Assembly (NCBI GenBank): GCA_020719845.1
Contig: DYPP01000013.1
Location: forward strand, 3,908-47,479
Source: Treponema denticola
GTDB lineage: Bacteria; Spirochaetota; Spirochaetia; Treponematales; Breznakiellaceae
Reading direction: 5' to 3'
DNA: 43,572 nt
A model generated the notes under the pieces. The model saw only the letters and a list, made by a program, of their open reading frames with translations, was not told the origin of the DNA and did no database searches. Of this stretch, positions 18,015 to 27,654 are shown piece after piece. The translations under genes and the position numbers were made by a program. Each line of letters opens with the position of its first letter. Within the stretch, counting starts at the first letter, position 1.

Positions 18015-19898
18015 ATGCGAGCGGTTCGTGTCTACCGGTACGGACCAGCGGTACCCCGGATTGAAGCGCCGCTCATCCCCGGGCCGTACCTATGGCCGGG
18101 AGGCAGGGGGATGGAAGCGGACGAATCGACGCCGGTTATTCCGGATCCGGTTGCGCTGGCGGCCCGGGACTTGCTGGGGATACGCTACCTCTTCCCCTTT
18201 CAGCGGCTGGTGGTAGCCAACATCCTGGAGGCCGCGGGCGACGCCGACGTGGCGCTGCGCTGGCCGACGGACACCGCCGCCGCCGCCGCCCGGGACGACG
18301 AGGACAGCGCCGCGCTTCCGCCGGGGCCGCCGGAAACCGCGGCGGCCGAAGACACCGGCGACCGGGAGGCTGCGGGCCGCCAGATCGTCATCCTGCCCAC
18401 CGGCGCGGGCAAGTCGCTCTGCTTCCAGCTGCCCGCCCTGCTCATGGACCGCCCCACGCTGGTGCTGTACCCGATCCTGTCGTTGATGGCCGACCAGCAG
18501 CGCCGCCTGAGCGACCAGGGCTTTACGCCGGTGGTCCTGCGGGGCGGCCAGAGCCGGCCGGAACGGGAGGCGATCTGGGACCAGATCGTCCGGGGAAAGA
18601 GCCGCTTCATCATCGCCAACCCGGAAGTATTGTTGACGCCGACGGTCATGGCACGGCTGGCGAGCCTGCGCATCGCCCACGTGGTGGTGGACGAAGCCCA
18701 CTGCGTCAGCGAATGGGGTGAAAGCTTCCGCCCCGCCTACCTGCGGATCCGGGAAATAATCGCCGCCGCCGCCGCGCCGCTGGTCACCGCCTTCACCGCC
18801 ACGGCGTCGCCGGAGGTGCTGGAAAAAATCCAGCGCTACGTCTTTGGGGACTCAGGCGCCCACCGCATCATCGGCAACCCGGACCGGCCGAACATCGACT
18901 ACGCCGCCCAGGGCGCCATTCTCCGGGATCTGGCCGTCCGGGACCTGCTGCGCCGTCTGCCCCGGCCGGCCATCGTCTTCTGTTCCAGCCGGGTCCGCAC
19001 CGAGCGGCTGGCGCGCTACCTGCGGGGCGAACTGCAGGATCCGGAGGTGCGCTTCTACCACGCCGGGCTGGAACGGGAAGAAAAAAAAGACGTGGAAGCC
19101 TGGTTCTTTTCCAGCCCCACGGGCATCTTGACGGCCACCTGCGCCTACGGGTTGGGCGTGGACAAAAGCGACATCCGGACGGTCATCCACCGGGACTGCC
19201 CGCCGTCGGTGGAAGCCTACCTGCAGGAATCCGGCCGGGCGGGGCGGGACGGAAAACCGGCGCAGGCGGTGCTGCTCTGGGGACCGGAAGACGAGGCGGC
19301 CCGGCAGCGCATCCCGCCCGGGCCGGAGCGGGAACGCTTTTCCCGCCTGCTGGCCTACGGGCAGGACGTCGACGGCTGCCGCCGGGCGGCCCTGCTGGGT
19401 CTGCTCGGCTACGCTGGCGGCGACTGCCCGCCCGGCGACGTGGCCTGCGACGTCTGCCATGGCACCGCCCGGCCGGACCTGCGGGAACAGCGCAGCCTGA
19501 TCTCGTTCATCGCCCGCAACCGGCGGCGCTACACCCTGGGCACGGCCGCCCGGACCCTGGCGCAGTCGGCCGCGCTGGACTGCGCCGAAGAAGACGGACG
19601 GCGGGCCCTGGCGTACCTGATCGGCCGGGGCTTGCTGAAAAAATCCGCCCACCCCTTCTGGAAAAACCGGCTTACCCTGCCCGGCGGATCCGGAAAAACG
19701 ACCAGCGGCGGACCCCCGCAGCCCCTACTCTTCAATCTCCAGCTCTTCCGCCGGGGCTTGGTCTTTTTTCGGTTTGGCCGGGCGTCTGGGACGGGGCGAA
19801 AAAAGGGCCTTCCGCCGCGGTCGATAGAGGCGGGCAACGTAGAAGACCAGGAAAAAATAGACGATCAGGACCAGGGTGACGGCGATCACCTGCCATGA
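18015..19898 (+). CDS. RecQ-family ATP-dependent DNA helicase
   Basis: The 627-residue protein has Walker A (LPTGAGKSLCFQLPAL), DEAH box (VVDEAHCVSEWGESFRPAYL), the aromatic-rich loop region, motif VI (QESGRAGRDG), a RecQ zinc-binding Cys cluster (CRRAALLG ... DCPPGDVACDVC) and a winged-helix-like C-terminus. There is no HRDC domain. Two oddities: about 45 acidic, Ala-rich residues (about 74-121) are inserted just before Walker A, and the final ~57 residues are read through the antisense of a convergent gene. The start may be the ATG at 18015, directly behind a promoter, or the ATG at 18111 behind a purine-rich stretch. It unwinds DNA during recombination and fork repair. Confidence 0.9.
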   Translation: MRAVRVYRYGPAVPRIEAPLIPGPYLWPGGRGMEADESTPVIPDPVALAARDLLGIRYLFPFQRLVVANILEAAGDADVALRWPTDTAAAAARDDEDSAALPPGPPETAAAEDTGDREAAGRQIVILPTGAGKSLCFQLPALLMDRPTLVLYPILSLMADQQRRLSDQGFTPVVLRGGQSRPEREAIWDQIVRGKSRFIIANPEVLLTPTVMARLASLRIAHVVVDEAHCVSEWGESFRPAYLRIREIIAAAAAPLVTAFTATASPEVLEKIQRYVFGDSGAHRIIGNPDRPNIDYAAQGAILRDLAVRDLLRRLPRPAIVFCSSRVRTERLARYLRGELQDPEVRFYHAGLEREEKKDVEAWFFSSPTGILTATCAYGLGVDKSDIRTVIHRDCPPSVEAYLQESGRAGRDGKPAQAVLLWGPEDEAARQRIPPGPERERFSRLLAYGQDVDGCRRAALLGLLGYAGGDCPPGDVACDVCHGTARPDLREQRSLISFIARNRRRYTLGTAARTLAQSAALDCAEEDGRRALAYLIGRGLLKKSAHPFWKNRLTLPGGSGKTTSGGPPQPLLFNLQLFRRGLVFFRFGRASGTGRKKGLPPRSIEAGNVEDQEKIDDQDQGDGDHLP

Positions 19899-19940
19899 GC
19901 GCAGCACCCGCCAGACGAGATCTACGAATTCCTCCGACAT
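19725..19940 (-). CDS. small single-pass membrane protein
   Basis: The 71-residue protein has one membrane helix (about residues 16-40, WQVIAVTLVLIVYFFLVFYVA). A strongly basic segment follows (RPRRKALFSPRPRRPAKPKK), then an acidic tail (EELEIEE). AGGAGG lies 8 bases before the ATG, which supports a real gene. It is the last gene of the glycosyltransferase, HAD and Crp/Fnr unit, 12 bases after the regulator's stop. Its 3' 174 bases overlap the end of the convergent recQ-like gene. I do not recognise the family. Confidence 0.7.
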   Translation of the reverse strand: MSEEFVDLVWRVLRSWQVIAVTLVLIVYFFLVFYVARLYRPRRKALFSPRPRRPAKPKKDQAPAEELEIEE

Positions 19941-19952
19941 TTCCGCTTCCTC

Positions 19953-20633
19953 CTACGCTTTGTCCGCCGCCAGGCGGTCGAACCGCGTCTGGTCCAGGAC
20001 TTGGATACGCCGCCCCCGGACCGCCAAGATCCCCTCCGCCGCCAGGGCGGACAATTCCCGGGAAAGGCTCGGCCGGGCGACGGACAATAATTCGGCCATT
20101 TTTTCTTTGGAAAACTCCAGGGTCAGCGCCCCGGCGGTAAGTCGGGGCGCCAGGTAGGCGACGATGCGCTGCCGCAGGGAAGAGAATTCCAGCAGGTGGA
20201 ATTTTTCCGCCAGCAGGGAAACCTTGCCGCCGATCTCGGTCAAAAAATTGAGCAGGAAGCGCCGGTCCGCCCGACAGAGATCCAGCACTACCTCCAGCGG
20301 CAGCACCAGGAGCCGGCAGTCGGTGGCGGCGGTCACGGTTACCGGCAAGGCCTGGTTGGGAGCAAAAAGGATGGCCGACGCGATCGGATCCGGCGCCTTG
20401 AGGGTTTCGATGGTCAGCAGCTTGCCCGCCGGGGACTGCATGTCGGCGTTGACCCTGCCTTCCAGCAACACCCGCAGTTCGTCGTAGCGCGTGCCCGCCG
20501 GCAGGACCAGCCCGCCCGCGGCCCGGGCTTCCACGCGGCACGGCGCCTGGGCCAGCAAGGAGGCCAAAATCTTGACGTCCACGCCCCGGCAGAGGGTGGA
20601 AACGGAAAAGGCCAGCAGATCCCGGCTTTCCAC
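19953..20633 (-). CDS. Crp/Fnr-family transcription regulator
   Basis: The 226-residue protein has an N-terminal cyclic-nucleotide-binding-like beta barrel (about 10-125), a long dimerisation helix and a C-terminal winged helix (FSKEKMAELLSVARPSLSRELSALAAEGIL). The cAMP phosphate-binding cassette is not recognisable, so it is not a CRP. Four Cys (about residues 15, 32, 109 and 122) are present but not spaced as in FNR, so an Fe-S sensor is only a possibility; a haem or NO sensor such as the HcpR/DNR types is another. The GTG at 20633 begins 2 bases after the HAD stop codon. The target genes are unknown. Confidence 0.87.
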   Translation of the reverse strand: MESRDLLAFSVSTLCRGVDVKILASLLAQAPCRVEARAAGGLVLPAGTRYDELRVLLEGRVNADMQSPAGKLLTIETLKAPDPIASAILFAPNQALPVTVTAATDCRLLVLPLEVVLDLCRADRRFLLNFLTEIGGKVSLLAEKFHLLEFSSLRQRIVAYLAPRLTAGALTLEFSKEKMAELLSVARPSLSRELSALAAEGILAVRGRRIQVLDQTRFDRLAADKA

Positions 20634-20635
20634 GG

Positions 20636-21526
20636 TTATTCCGGAGCGAGCAGACCCGGCAGGTCGGCCAGGTCGGCGATCACCGCGTCCGGCGCCAGGT
20701 CGGCGCAGAAGGGTACATCCCGGCGCAGCCGCAGGGACCGGCGGTCGCCGGCAAAGAGTACCGTCCTGAACCCGGCGGCGACTGCGGCGTAGACGTCGTT
20801 GAGCATGTCGTTGCCGACGTAGACCCAGTCCCGGGCCTGATGACCCCGGCGGGCAAGCCCCGCGCGGGCCGCCAGAAAGAGATCCGGCGCCGGTTTGGCC
20901 ACGCCCCGGTCGCAGGAATAGATCAGCAGGTCGGCGGCAAAGCCCAGCTCCGCCGGTTCGGCGCCGAAGTAGGCTTCAAACAAGAGGGGCGTATAGAACT
21001 GGGCGTTGGAGACGATGCCCAGCTCCCGTCCCCCGGCCCGGATGGCCCGCAGGCAGTCCCGGGCACCGGGCAAGGGCGCCGCCGGGTTGAGCGCCAGTTC
21101 GTAGCGCAGGGCCAGTTCCGCCGGGTCCGCGCCCGGCCGCAAGCCCGGCAGCGTCGACCACAGTTCTTCCACCCGAATTTCCGGGTACGGCGTACGCTCG
21201 TAGGCCGCGGCGTGCCGCGTCTGGACGGCGGACCGGAACCAGGCTTTGAGCTCCTCGCCGCTTGAATCTGGGGCAAACTCCCGGGCTACCGACTCCAGGT
21301 CGCCCCGCAGGTAGTCGGCGGCAACCCCGATGTCCCCGGCGGCGGAGGCGAACAGGGTGCCGTACACGTCGAACAGCACCCCCCGCACTCCCGCCAGCGG
21401 GCCGACGGCTTCGGGGTAGCGGCGCCGCCGCAGCTGCTCCGGCAGCGGGTCGACGGGTTCCGGGGACGCGGGACGCGCCGCCCGGCGGATCAAGTCGATG
21501 TAGCGTCGCTTTTCCGTCTCAGTCAT
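20636..21526 (-). CDS. HAD-superfamily hydrolase
   Basis: The 296-residue protein has motif I as LFDVYGTLF (about residue 50), the haloacid-dehalogenase-like form with Asp nucleophile. Motif II is IVSNAQF and motifs III/IV are in GVAKPAPDLF and YVGNDMLNDVYAA. The helical cap between motifs I and II marks subclass I. Phosphoester hydrolysis is most likely but the substrate is not visible. It carries an unusual 45-residue N-terminal extension before the fold. Its ATG overlaps the glycosyltransferase stop by 8 bases, so the two are coupled, which hints at a sugar phosphate. Confidence 0.88.
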   Translation of the reverse strand: MTETEKRRYIDLIRRAARPASPEPVDPLPEQLRRRRYPEAVGPLAGVRGVLFDVYGTLFASAAGDIGVAADYLRGDLESVAREFAPDSSGEELKAWFRSAVQTRHAAAYERTPYPEIRVEELWSTLPGLRPGADPAELALRYELALNPAAPLPGARDCLRAIRAGGRELGIVSNAQFYTPLLFEAYFGAEPAELGFAADLLIYSCDRGVAKPAPDLFLAARAGLARRGHQARDWVYVGNDMLNDVYAAVAAGFRTVLFAGDRRSLRLRRDVPFCADLAPDAVIADLADLPGLLAPE

Positions 21527-22949
21527 GGCCCAGGCCGACCAGGGACAACTTTTGGGGATCCAGAAATAGCTCCAGCAGGATGGACTTGGAGAGCCGGTGG
21601 GTGACGGGCTTTTCGATCACCGCCCGGTAGGTTTCCCGCAGCGCGTCGCTGATGGCGGCGGCGCCGTAGCGCTCCAGGATCCGGGACCGATTGGCCTGGA
21701 TGCGGTCTTCATCGTCCTGCCGGGTCGCCAGGGAAGCCAAAAAGGGATTGGCGTCCGCCAGGTCCCTTCGGGCCGCGTCGTTGGAGGCGATGGTCTGCAG
21801 GATGTCCGTCTGCAGTTCCTGATCCAGACGGCCAAAATCGAATTTATCCTGGGAGAAAATTTCGTCCGTCATCATTTTGAGCGTATACGAGGGCGCTTCC
21901 AGCCCGAAAGCCCGGAAGGCGGAAATCAGGGCCTGCTCCATCTTTTTGCGCAGGATCGGCGGCGGCAGGTAGACCATGGGAATATTGATCGACGCATACA
22001 GGTCGTCGAACTGGACCCCGGAACGCTCAAAATCCTTGCAGACGTAGTCGATGCGCCGGCCGATTACCGACCGTCCCGCGGTCCAGGGTTCCAGGAACGA
22101 AAAGCCGAAGCCTTCTTTGACCGAAGTGGTCAGGGCGCACACCGCGCTGCCCAGCAGCTCGGGCAGCGAGGCCGAACCGCCCACCTCGAACTCCACGGGC
22201 AGGCCCAGGGCCTGGGCGGTTTCTTTCCAGTGCCGGTACCCGGGCTCATCCTTGTGGGAGGTCGGCGGCAGGGTGATGGCGATGGTGCGCCCCTTGGGGA
22301 TGAACAGGGACAGGAGCAGGGCTTCGCCGATGTTCTTGCGTCCGATGCCCCGGACCGGGTAGAGGTAGCGGGTCCGTTCCAGGCCGGGCTGGGCTTCGAT
22401 GGGCACCACCTCGTTGGGCATCAGGTGCAGTCCCGCCGGGTCCAGCCCGGAACGGTGCAGAAAAGAAAAATCCCGGCTGTTCAGCGCGCCGTAGTGGACA
22501 TTTTCCAGGTACAACTCGTTTTCGATGTAGACGTCGGGCCGGAAATCTTCGGCAAAATCGTGGTTTTGCAGCAGCAGCCGCAGGCCACGGTCCTTCAGGA
22601 TCCGCAGGGCGGGCAGGAGCAGCGAATTTTTGCGGATCAGCGGGTTGTGGACGTGGACGACGTCGGCGGGGCCGCCCCACCGGGCATCCATGGCCTTGAG
22701 CAGGGCGTCGGCCAGGCGCGCCGTCCGGGCTTGTCTGACCACCCCCTCCGCCAAACGCGCTTCGCCCCGGACGCTGTCGTAGCGCAGATCCGGGATCAGG
22801 GCTTCCGGAAACCCGCTGTGGTCCTGGGGGGCATCGCCGCTGATCAGCAGAACCTCGTCCCCGGCGCTCCGCAAAACCCGGGCCTGGTGGTGGACGACCG
22901 AAGTCACCCCACCCCGGAGCAGATGATAATGAATCAAGGCAATACGCAC
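21519..22949 (-). CDS. GT-B glycosyltransferase
   Basis: The 476-residue cytosolic enzyme begins MRIALIHYHLLRGGVTSVV, a typical GT-B N-terminal nucleotide-fold strand and glycine-rich loop. It has HVHNPL, then NEVVP and a second Rossmann half containing the EX7E motif (EGFGFSFLE), which fits family GT4. The donor and acceptor are not visible. The start is a GTG with GAGGA about 8 bases upstream. It leads the unit with the HAD hydrolase, Crp/Fnr regulator and small membrane protein and is divergent from nrdJ. Confidence 0.85.
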   Translation of the reverse strand: MRIALIHYHLLRGGVTSVVHHQARVLRSAGDEVLLISGDAPQDHSGFPEALIPDLRYDSVRGEARLAEGVVRQARTARLADALLKAMDARWGGPADVVHVHNPLIRKNSLLLPALRILKDRGLRLLLQNHDFAEDFRPDVYIENELYLENVHYGALNSRDFSFLHRSGLDPAGLHLMPNEVVPIEAQPGLERTRYLYPVRGIGRKNIGEALLLSLFIPKGRTIAITLPPTSHKDEPGYRHWKETAQALGLPVEFEVGGSASLPELLGSAVCALTTSVKEGFGFSFLEPWTAGRSVIGRRIDYVCKDFERSGVQFDDLYASINIPMVYLPPPILRKKMEQALISAFRAFGLEAPSYTLKMMTDEIFSQDKFDFGRLDQELQTDILQTIASNDAARRDLADANPFLASLATRQDDEDRIQANRSRILERYGAAAISDALRETYRAVIEKPVTHRLSKSILLELFLDPQKLSLVGLGHD

Positions 22950-22979
22950 TTCCGGGTCCTCACTTGTTTCTCATTTACC

Positions 22980-23008
22980 ATAGTATCCCAATCGGCGCAT
23001 TGGGGCAA
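22980..23008 (-). promoter_or_regulatory. promoter of the glycosyltransferase unit
   Basis: On the minus strand TTGCCC (23008-23003), a 17-base spacer and TACTAT (22985-22980) predict a start near 22973. The leader of about 24 bases holds GAGGA before the GTG at 22949. Confidence 0.55.
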
Positions 23009-23060
23009 CCAAAAAAACCTCCGAAAAGGCCGGTCAAAGCCGTTTTATTCCCCATACCCC

Positions 23061-23089
23061 TTGCCAGCACACTTCCCATAGTGTATATA
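23061..23089 (+). promoter_or_regulatory. promoter of nrdJ
   Basis: TTGCCA (23061-23066), a 17-base spacer and TATATA (23084-23089) predict a start near 23096. The leader of about 35 bases contains TAAGGA before the ATG at 23131. It is too short for a cobalamin riboswitch. Confidence 0.6.
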
Positions 23090-23130
23090 TTGTTCGGCAT
23101 ACCACAATAGGTATGGTAAGGATGGTCCCC

Positions 23131-26100
23131 ATGAAAATAGAGCGTTATTTTACCAGCCCCGCCCGCGGCCCCTACGACGGCATTTCCTGGGAAAAAAGAA
23201 AAAGCGAAATCCGCAATCCCGACGGCCGCCTGATATTTTCCGAAGAAACGGTCATCGTTCCTTCCTTCTGGAGCCAGATCGCCACGGACATCATCGCCCA
23301 AAAATATTTCCGCAAGGCCGGCGTGCCCGCGGACAAGGCCGGGGACTGGAAAAAATGGGCGCTTCCCGAGGGGACCAGGAAAAAAGCCGCCGACCCGGGG
23401 GCCGAACTGCCCCCGGACGGCGCGGAACACGACGCCCGGCAGGTCTTCCACCGCCTGGCCTATACCTGGATGGACTGGGGTCGGCGGAACGCCTACTTCG
23501 ATACGCCCGAGGACGCCAAGGCGTTCTATGACGAAACCTGCCATATGCTGGCCCGCCAGATGGCGGCGCCCAACAGCCCCCAGTGGTTCAACACCGGCCT
23601 CTACGCGGTCTACGGCATCGACGGTCCCGCCCAGGGCCACTACTACGTGGATCCCGCGGACGGGAAGCTCAAGAAGTCGGACAGCGCCTACGAACGGCCC
23701 CAACCCCACGCCTGCTTCATCCTCTCCGTCAACGACGACCTGGTCAACGACGGCGGCATCATGGACCTGGTCACCCGGGAAGCCCGGCTCTTCAAGTACG
23801 GCTCCGGATCGGGTTCCAACTTTTCCAACATCCGCGCCGCGGACGAACGGCTTTCCGGCGGCGGCGTCTCTTCGGGCCTGCTTTCGTTCCTCAAAATCGG
23901 CGACCGGTCCGCGTCGGCCATCAAGTCCGGGGGCACCACCCGCCGGGCGGCCAAGATGGTTACCCTGGACGCGGACCACCCGGACGTGGAAAAATACGTG
24001 GAGTGGAAGGCCGGGGAAGAGCATAAGGTGGCGTCCATGGCCATCGGCTCGAACATCGTCAAAAAGCACCTGGACGCCATCAAGCGGTCGCTGGCTTCGT
24101 TCCGGGGTCCCGAAACGGACCAGTTCAACGCCGAAAAGAACCATGATCTGGCGGCCGCCCTGCGTCTGGCGTTGCGGGACCAGATTCCGGCTACCTACGT
24201 CTACCAGCTGCTCAGGCGCCTGGAACAGGGGGACGATACGGTCGATCCGGCGGTATTTTCCACCGCCTGGGACGATGAAGCCTACAACACGGTCTCCGGT
24301 CAATCCAGCAACAACAGCTTACGGGTCACCGACGCCTTCATGAAGGCCGTACTGGACGACACGGACTGGGACCTCAGCGGGCGCATCGGCGGCAAAAAGG
24401 TGCGCACGATCAAAGCCCGGACGCTGTGGGACAAGGTTTCCCGATCCGCCTGGCAGTGCGCCGATCCGGGACTGCAGTACCACACCACGATCAACGACTG
24501 GCACACCTGCCCGGCGGGGGGCGAAATCCGGGCTTCCAATCCCTGCTCGGAGTACATGTTCCTGGACGACACGGCCTGCAACTTGGCTTCCATCAATCTG
24601 ATGACCCTCTACGACGCGGAAAAGAAGGCCTTCAGCATCGACGGCTACCTGCACGCCATCCGGATCTGGACCACCATCCTGGAAATTTCGGTGGTCATGG
24701 CCCAGTTTCCGTCGCCCCGGATCGCCGAACTTTCTTATGAATACCGTACCCTGGGCCTGGGCTTCGCCAACGTGGGCAGCCTGCTGATGGTGATGGGCCT
24801 GGCCTACGATTCCGACGCCGGGCGCGCCGTGGCCGCCGCCCTGTCGGCCATGCTTTCCGGCGAGGCCTACGCCCAGTCCGCCCGCCTGGCCGCCGCCCTG
24901 GGTCCCTTTCTGCGCTACGGGGAAAACCGGGAATCCATGCTGCGGGTCATCCGCAACCACCGCCGGGCGGCGTACAACGCCGGACCGGGGGAATACGAGG
25001 CCATCAACACCATCCCGCCGGGCATCGATCCGGCCTTCTGCCCGCCGGATTTCCTCAAGGCCGCCCAGGCCAGCTGGGACCGGGCGCTGGAGCTGGGCAC
25101 GGCCCAGGGCTTCCGCAACGCCCAGGTTACGGCCATCGCGCCCACGGGCACCATCGGCTTGCTGATGGATTGCGACACCACCGGCGTGGAGCCCGACTTT
25201 GCCCTGGTCAAGTTCAAGAAGCTGGCCGGCGGCGGCTACTTCAAGATCATCAACCAGACCGTTCCGCCGGCCCTGGCCGCCCTGGGCTACAGCCCAGCGG
25301 AAATCGAAGACATCATCGCCTACGCCCTGGGCCGCAAGACCCTCCAGGACGCGCCCCACGTCTCCCTGGACGCCCTGGAGGAAAAGGGCTTTACCACGGA
25401 AGCCCTGAAGGCGGTGGAAGCCGCGGTGGAAAGCTCCTTTTCCCTGGAAGCCGTCTTCAGTCCCTGGATCATCGGCCGGGATTTTGTGGAAAAGGCGCTC
25501 AAAGTGCCCGAAGCCACCTGGTCCCTGCCGGGCTTCAGCCTGCTGCGGCACCTGGGATTTTCGGCCGCCGAAATCGAGGAAGCCGAACTCTACGCCTGCG
25601 GCACCATGGGCGTCGAAGGGGCGCCGGGACTCAAGGCCGGGCATCTCTGCGTCTTCGACACCGCCACGCCTTCGGGCAAGAACGGCAAGCGTTCCATTCC
25701 CTGGACCGCCCACGTCGGCATGATGGCCGCCGTCCAGCCCTTCGTGTCCGGGGCAATCTCCAAAACCATCAACATGCCCAACTCGGCCACCTACGAGGAC
25801 GTCAAGGGCGCCTACATGCTGGCCTGGCGCAGCGCCATCAAGGCGGTGGCCCTGTACCGGGACGGCTCCAAACTGTCCCAGCCCCTTTCTTCCTTCGCTC
25901 CCGGCGTGGATCCCCTGGCGGACACCATCGTCCGCCTGCAGCGGGACCTGGACAGCCCGGCGGCGGCGGACAAGGCGCCCACGGGCAAAAAGGTGGACGT
26001 CCGGGGCATCCGCCGCTCCCTGCCCAACCGGCGGGCGGGCTACACCCAGAAAACCAAGATCGGCGGCCACTCCATCTTCATCCGCACCGGCGAGTACAAC

Positions 26101-26676
26101 GACGGAGCCCTGGGCGAAATCTTCCTGGACATGCACAAGGAAGGCGCCGCCTTCCGCAGCCTGCTCAACAGCTTCGCCATCGCCGTTTCCCTGGGGCTGC
26201 AGTACGGCGTGCCCCTGGAAGAATACGTCGACGCCTTTACCTTCAGCCGCTTTGAGCCCAACGGCATGGTCCAGGGCCACGATTACGTCAAAATGGCCAC
26301 CAGCGTCATCGACTATATTTTCCGGGACCTGGCCATCAGCTACCTGAAGCGTACCGACCTGGCCCAGGTAAAGCCGGAAGACCTGCTGGCCACGGGCACC
26401 CGCAGCGATACGGAGAACAACGGGACCGTCAAAGCCAGCGCCGGCTTCCGGCCCCACGGAGCTGCCGCCGAAGCGGCGCCGGACCAAGCCCGAACGGACC
26501 AGGGCCGAGGGGACCAGATCAGCGTGGCCGAACAGGAGCAGGCCGCCAAGATCGCCCAGGCCCGGGTCAAGGGCTACGAAGGCGACCCCTGTCCGGTCTG
26601 CGGCTATTTTACGCTGATCCGGAACGGGACCTGCCTCAAATGCGATACCTGCGGCGGCACCACGGGCTGCAGCTGA
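23131..26676 (+). CDS. nrdJ: adenosylcobalamin-dependent ribonucleotide reductase, class II
   Basis: The 1181-residue enzyme reduces ribonucleotides to deoxyribonucleotides using a radical made from adenosylcobalamin. It is independent of oxygen, which suits an anaerobe. The active site shows N470-P-C472-S-E474 with the radical Cys472 and nearby ACNLASINL. The phosphate-binding loop is [20 protein letters not shown], and a C-terminal Cys-rich tail ([16 protein letters not shown]) re-reduces the active site. The ATG at 23131 is chosen because AAGGA lies 8 bases upstream; ATG codons at 23113 and 23122 are in frame but less well placed. No class I or III subunits are present here, so it is probably a main DNA-precursor enzyme. 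Confidence 0.96.
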   Translation: MKIERYFTSPARGPYDGISWEKRKSEIRNPDGRLIFSEETVIVPSFWSQIATDIIAQKYFRKAGVPADKAGDWKKWALPEGTRKKAADPGAELPPDGAEHDARQVFHRLAYTWMDWGRRNAYFDTPEDAKAFYDETCHMLARQMAAPNSPQWFNTGLYAVYGIDGPAQGHYYVDPADGKLKKSDSAYERPQPHACFILSVNDDLVNDGGIMDLVTREARLFKYGSGSGSNFSNIRAADERLSGGGVSSGLLSFLKIGDRSASAIKSGGTTRRAAKMVTLDADHPDVEKYVEWKAGEEHKVASMAIGSNIVKKHLDAIKRSLASFRGPETDQFNAEKNHDLAAALRLALRDQIPATYVYQLLRRLEQGDDTVDPAVFSTAWDDEAYNTVSGQSSNNSLRVTDAFMKAVLDDTDWDLSGRIGGKKVRTIKARTLWDKVSRSAWQCADPGLQYHTTINDWHTCPAGGEIRASNPCSEYMFLDDTACNLASINLMTLYDAEKKAFSIDGYLHAIRIWTTILEISVVMAQFPSPRIAELSYEYRTLGLGFANVGSLLMVMGLAYDSDAGRAVAAALSAMLSGEAYAQSARLAAALGPFLRYGENRESMLRVIRNHRRAAYNAGPGEYEAINTIPPGIDPAFCPPDFLKAAQASWDRALELGTAQGFRNAQVTAIAPTGTIGLLMDCDTTGVEPDFALVKFKKLAGGGYFKIINQTVPPALAALGYSPAEIEDIIAYALGRKTLQDAPHVSLDALEEKGFTTEALKAVEAAVESSFSLEAVFSPWIIGRDFVEKALKVPEATWSLPGFSLLRHLGFSAAEIEEAELYACGTMGVEGAPGLKAGHLCVFDTATPSGKNGKRSIPWTAHVGMMAAVQPFVSGAISKTINMPNSATYEDVKGAYMLAWRSAIKAVALYRDGSKLSQPLSSFAPGVDPLADTIVRLQRDLDSPAAADKAPTGKKVDVRGIRRSLPNRRAGYTQKTKIGGHSIFIRTGEYNDGALGEIFLDMHKEGAAFRSLLNSFAIAVSLGLQYGVPLEEYVDAFTFSRFEPNGMVQGHDYVKMATSVIDYIFRDLAISYLKRTDLAQVKPEDLLATGTRSDTENNGTVKASAGFRPHGAAAEAAPDQARTDQGRGDQISVAEQEQAAKIAQARVKGYEGDPCPVCGYFTLIRNGTCLKCDTCGGTTGCS

Positions 26677-26683
26677 CGGGCAT

Positions 26684-26712
26684 TTGCATTGCCCCGGGCT
26701 ATCGGGTATACT
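26684..26712 (+). promoter_or_regulatory. promoter of the ZIP transporter gene (leaderless)
   Basis: TTGCAT (26684-26689), a 17-base spacer and TATACT (26707-26712) stand 6 bases before the ATG at 26719. It begins 7 bases after the nrdJ stop. No Shine-Dalgarno sequence is present, and transcription should begin at the ATG. Confidence 0.65.
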
Positions 26713-26718
26713 GGTTCC

Positions 26719-27528
26719 ATGGAATGGTTTACCCAACTCGGGGCGGTGCCCCAGGCCACGCTGGCCACCCTGTTTACCTACGGAGTCACCGCCCTCGGGG
26801 CGGGGATGGTGTTCTTCTTCAAGACCATCGACCGCCGCGTGCTGGACGCCATGCTGGGCTTTGCCGGGGGCGTCATGATCGCCGCCAGCTTCTGGTCCCT
26901 GCTGGCGCCGTCCATCGACCTGGCCGAATCCATGGGCATGGTATCCTGGGTGCCGCCGGTGGTCGGATTTCTGGCCGGCGGCGCGTTCCTGCGCCTGGTC
27001 GACCTGGTGCTGCCCCACCTGCACATCGGATTTGACCGGGACGAGGCGGAAGGCATCAAGACCACCTGGTCCCGTTCGGTGCTGTTGGTGCTGGCCATTA
27101 CCCTGCATAATATCCCGGAAGGCCTGGCCGTGGGCGTGGCCTTCGGCGCCGTCGCGGCGGGAATTCCCAGCGCCGGCCTGGCCGCCGCCATCGCCCTGGC
27201 CCTGGGCATCGGCATCCAGAACTTCCCTGAGGGCGCCGCAGTGTCCATTCCGCTCCGCCGGGACGGCCTGAGCCGGGGCAAGGCCTTTTGGTACGGGCAA
27301 CTCTCGGGCGTGGTGGAACCCTTCGCGGGCATCCTCGGCGCCGCGCTGGTGCTGGCCATGCGGCCCATCCTGCCCTACGCGCTGGCCTTTGCCGCGGGAG
27401 CCATGATCTTTGTCGTGGCCGAAGAAGTCATCCCCGAATCCCGCCGGGCGGGCAACGAACACATTTCCACCATGGGCATCATGATCGGCTTTGCCGTCAT
27501 GATGACCCTGGACGTAGCCCTGGGATAG
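26719..27528 (+). CDS. ZIP-family metal transporter
   Basis: The 269-residue inner-membrane protein has about eight predicted membrane helices. The conserved metal-site helices read HNIPEGLAVGVAFGA (TM4) and NFPEGAAVSIPL (TM5), the GufA/ZupT-like bacterial form. The His-poor loop includes HLHIGFD. It imports divalent cations such as Zn2+, Fe2+ or Mn2+. The ATG at 26719 is used; upstream frame codons are non-family. It has its own promoter behind nrdJ and is followed by three hairpins. Confidence 0.92.
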   Translation: MEWFTQLGAVPQATLATLFTYGVTALGAGMVFFFKTIDRRVLDAMLGFAGGVMIAASFWSLLAPSIDLAESMGMVSWVPPVVGFLAGGAFLRLVDLVLPHLHIGFDRDEAEGIKTTWSRSVLLVLAITLHNIPEGLAVGVAFGAVAAGIPSAGLAAAIALALGIGIQNFPEGAAVSIPLRRDGLSRGKAFWYGQLSGVVEPFAGILGAALVLAMRPILPYALAFAAGAMIFVVAEEVIPESRRAGNEHISTMGIMIGFAVMMTLDVALG

Positions 27529-27529
27529 G

Positions 27530-27634
27530 GGCGTCTCCAAAAACCCGCTTGGTTTTTTGAGGCGCCTTGGCAAATCCTTGCCGGATTTGCGGTTTTCATC
27601 AGTAAACCACGAAAAACGGAAGTTTTTCATGGTT
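27530..27634. repeat. three consecutive hairpins between ZIP and adenylate kinase genes
   Basis: Stem 1: arm 27530-27545 pairs with 27551-27566 over 16 positions with one mismatch and one G-U pair. Stem 2: GCAAATCC (27570-27577) pairs perfectly with 27583-27590 and is followed by GGTTTTC, a plausible terminator for the ZIP gene. Stem 3: AACCACGAAAAAC (27605-27617) pairs with 27622-27634 with one mismatch and lies just before the adenylate kinase ribosome site. The spacer is clearly AT-richer than its flanks. Confidence 0.75.
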
Positions 27635-27654
27635 CCCCTATGAAGGAGCCGACC

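Noticed and set aside
18271-18292. GCC triplet run as a CRISPR or structural repeat
   Set aside because: It is a short coding run for Ala within the RecQ insertion with no spacer pattern; no CRISPR array exists in the window.
23078-23094. NrdR box over the nrdJ -10 region (TATATATT core)
   Set aside because: The flanks read AGTG and GTTC where the NrdR palindrome needs ACAC and GTGT, so only the AT core matches.
23009-23131. Cobalamin riboswitch ahead of the B12-dependent nrdJ
   Set aside because: The predicted leader is about 35 bases and the space between the divergent promoters is too small for the roughly 200-base structure; no B12-box-like sequence was seen.
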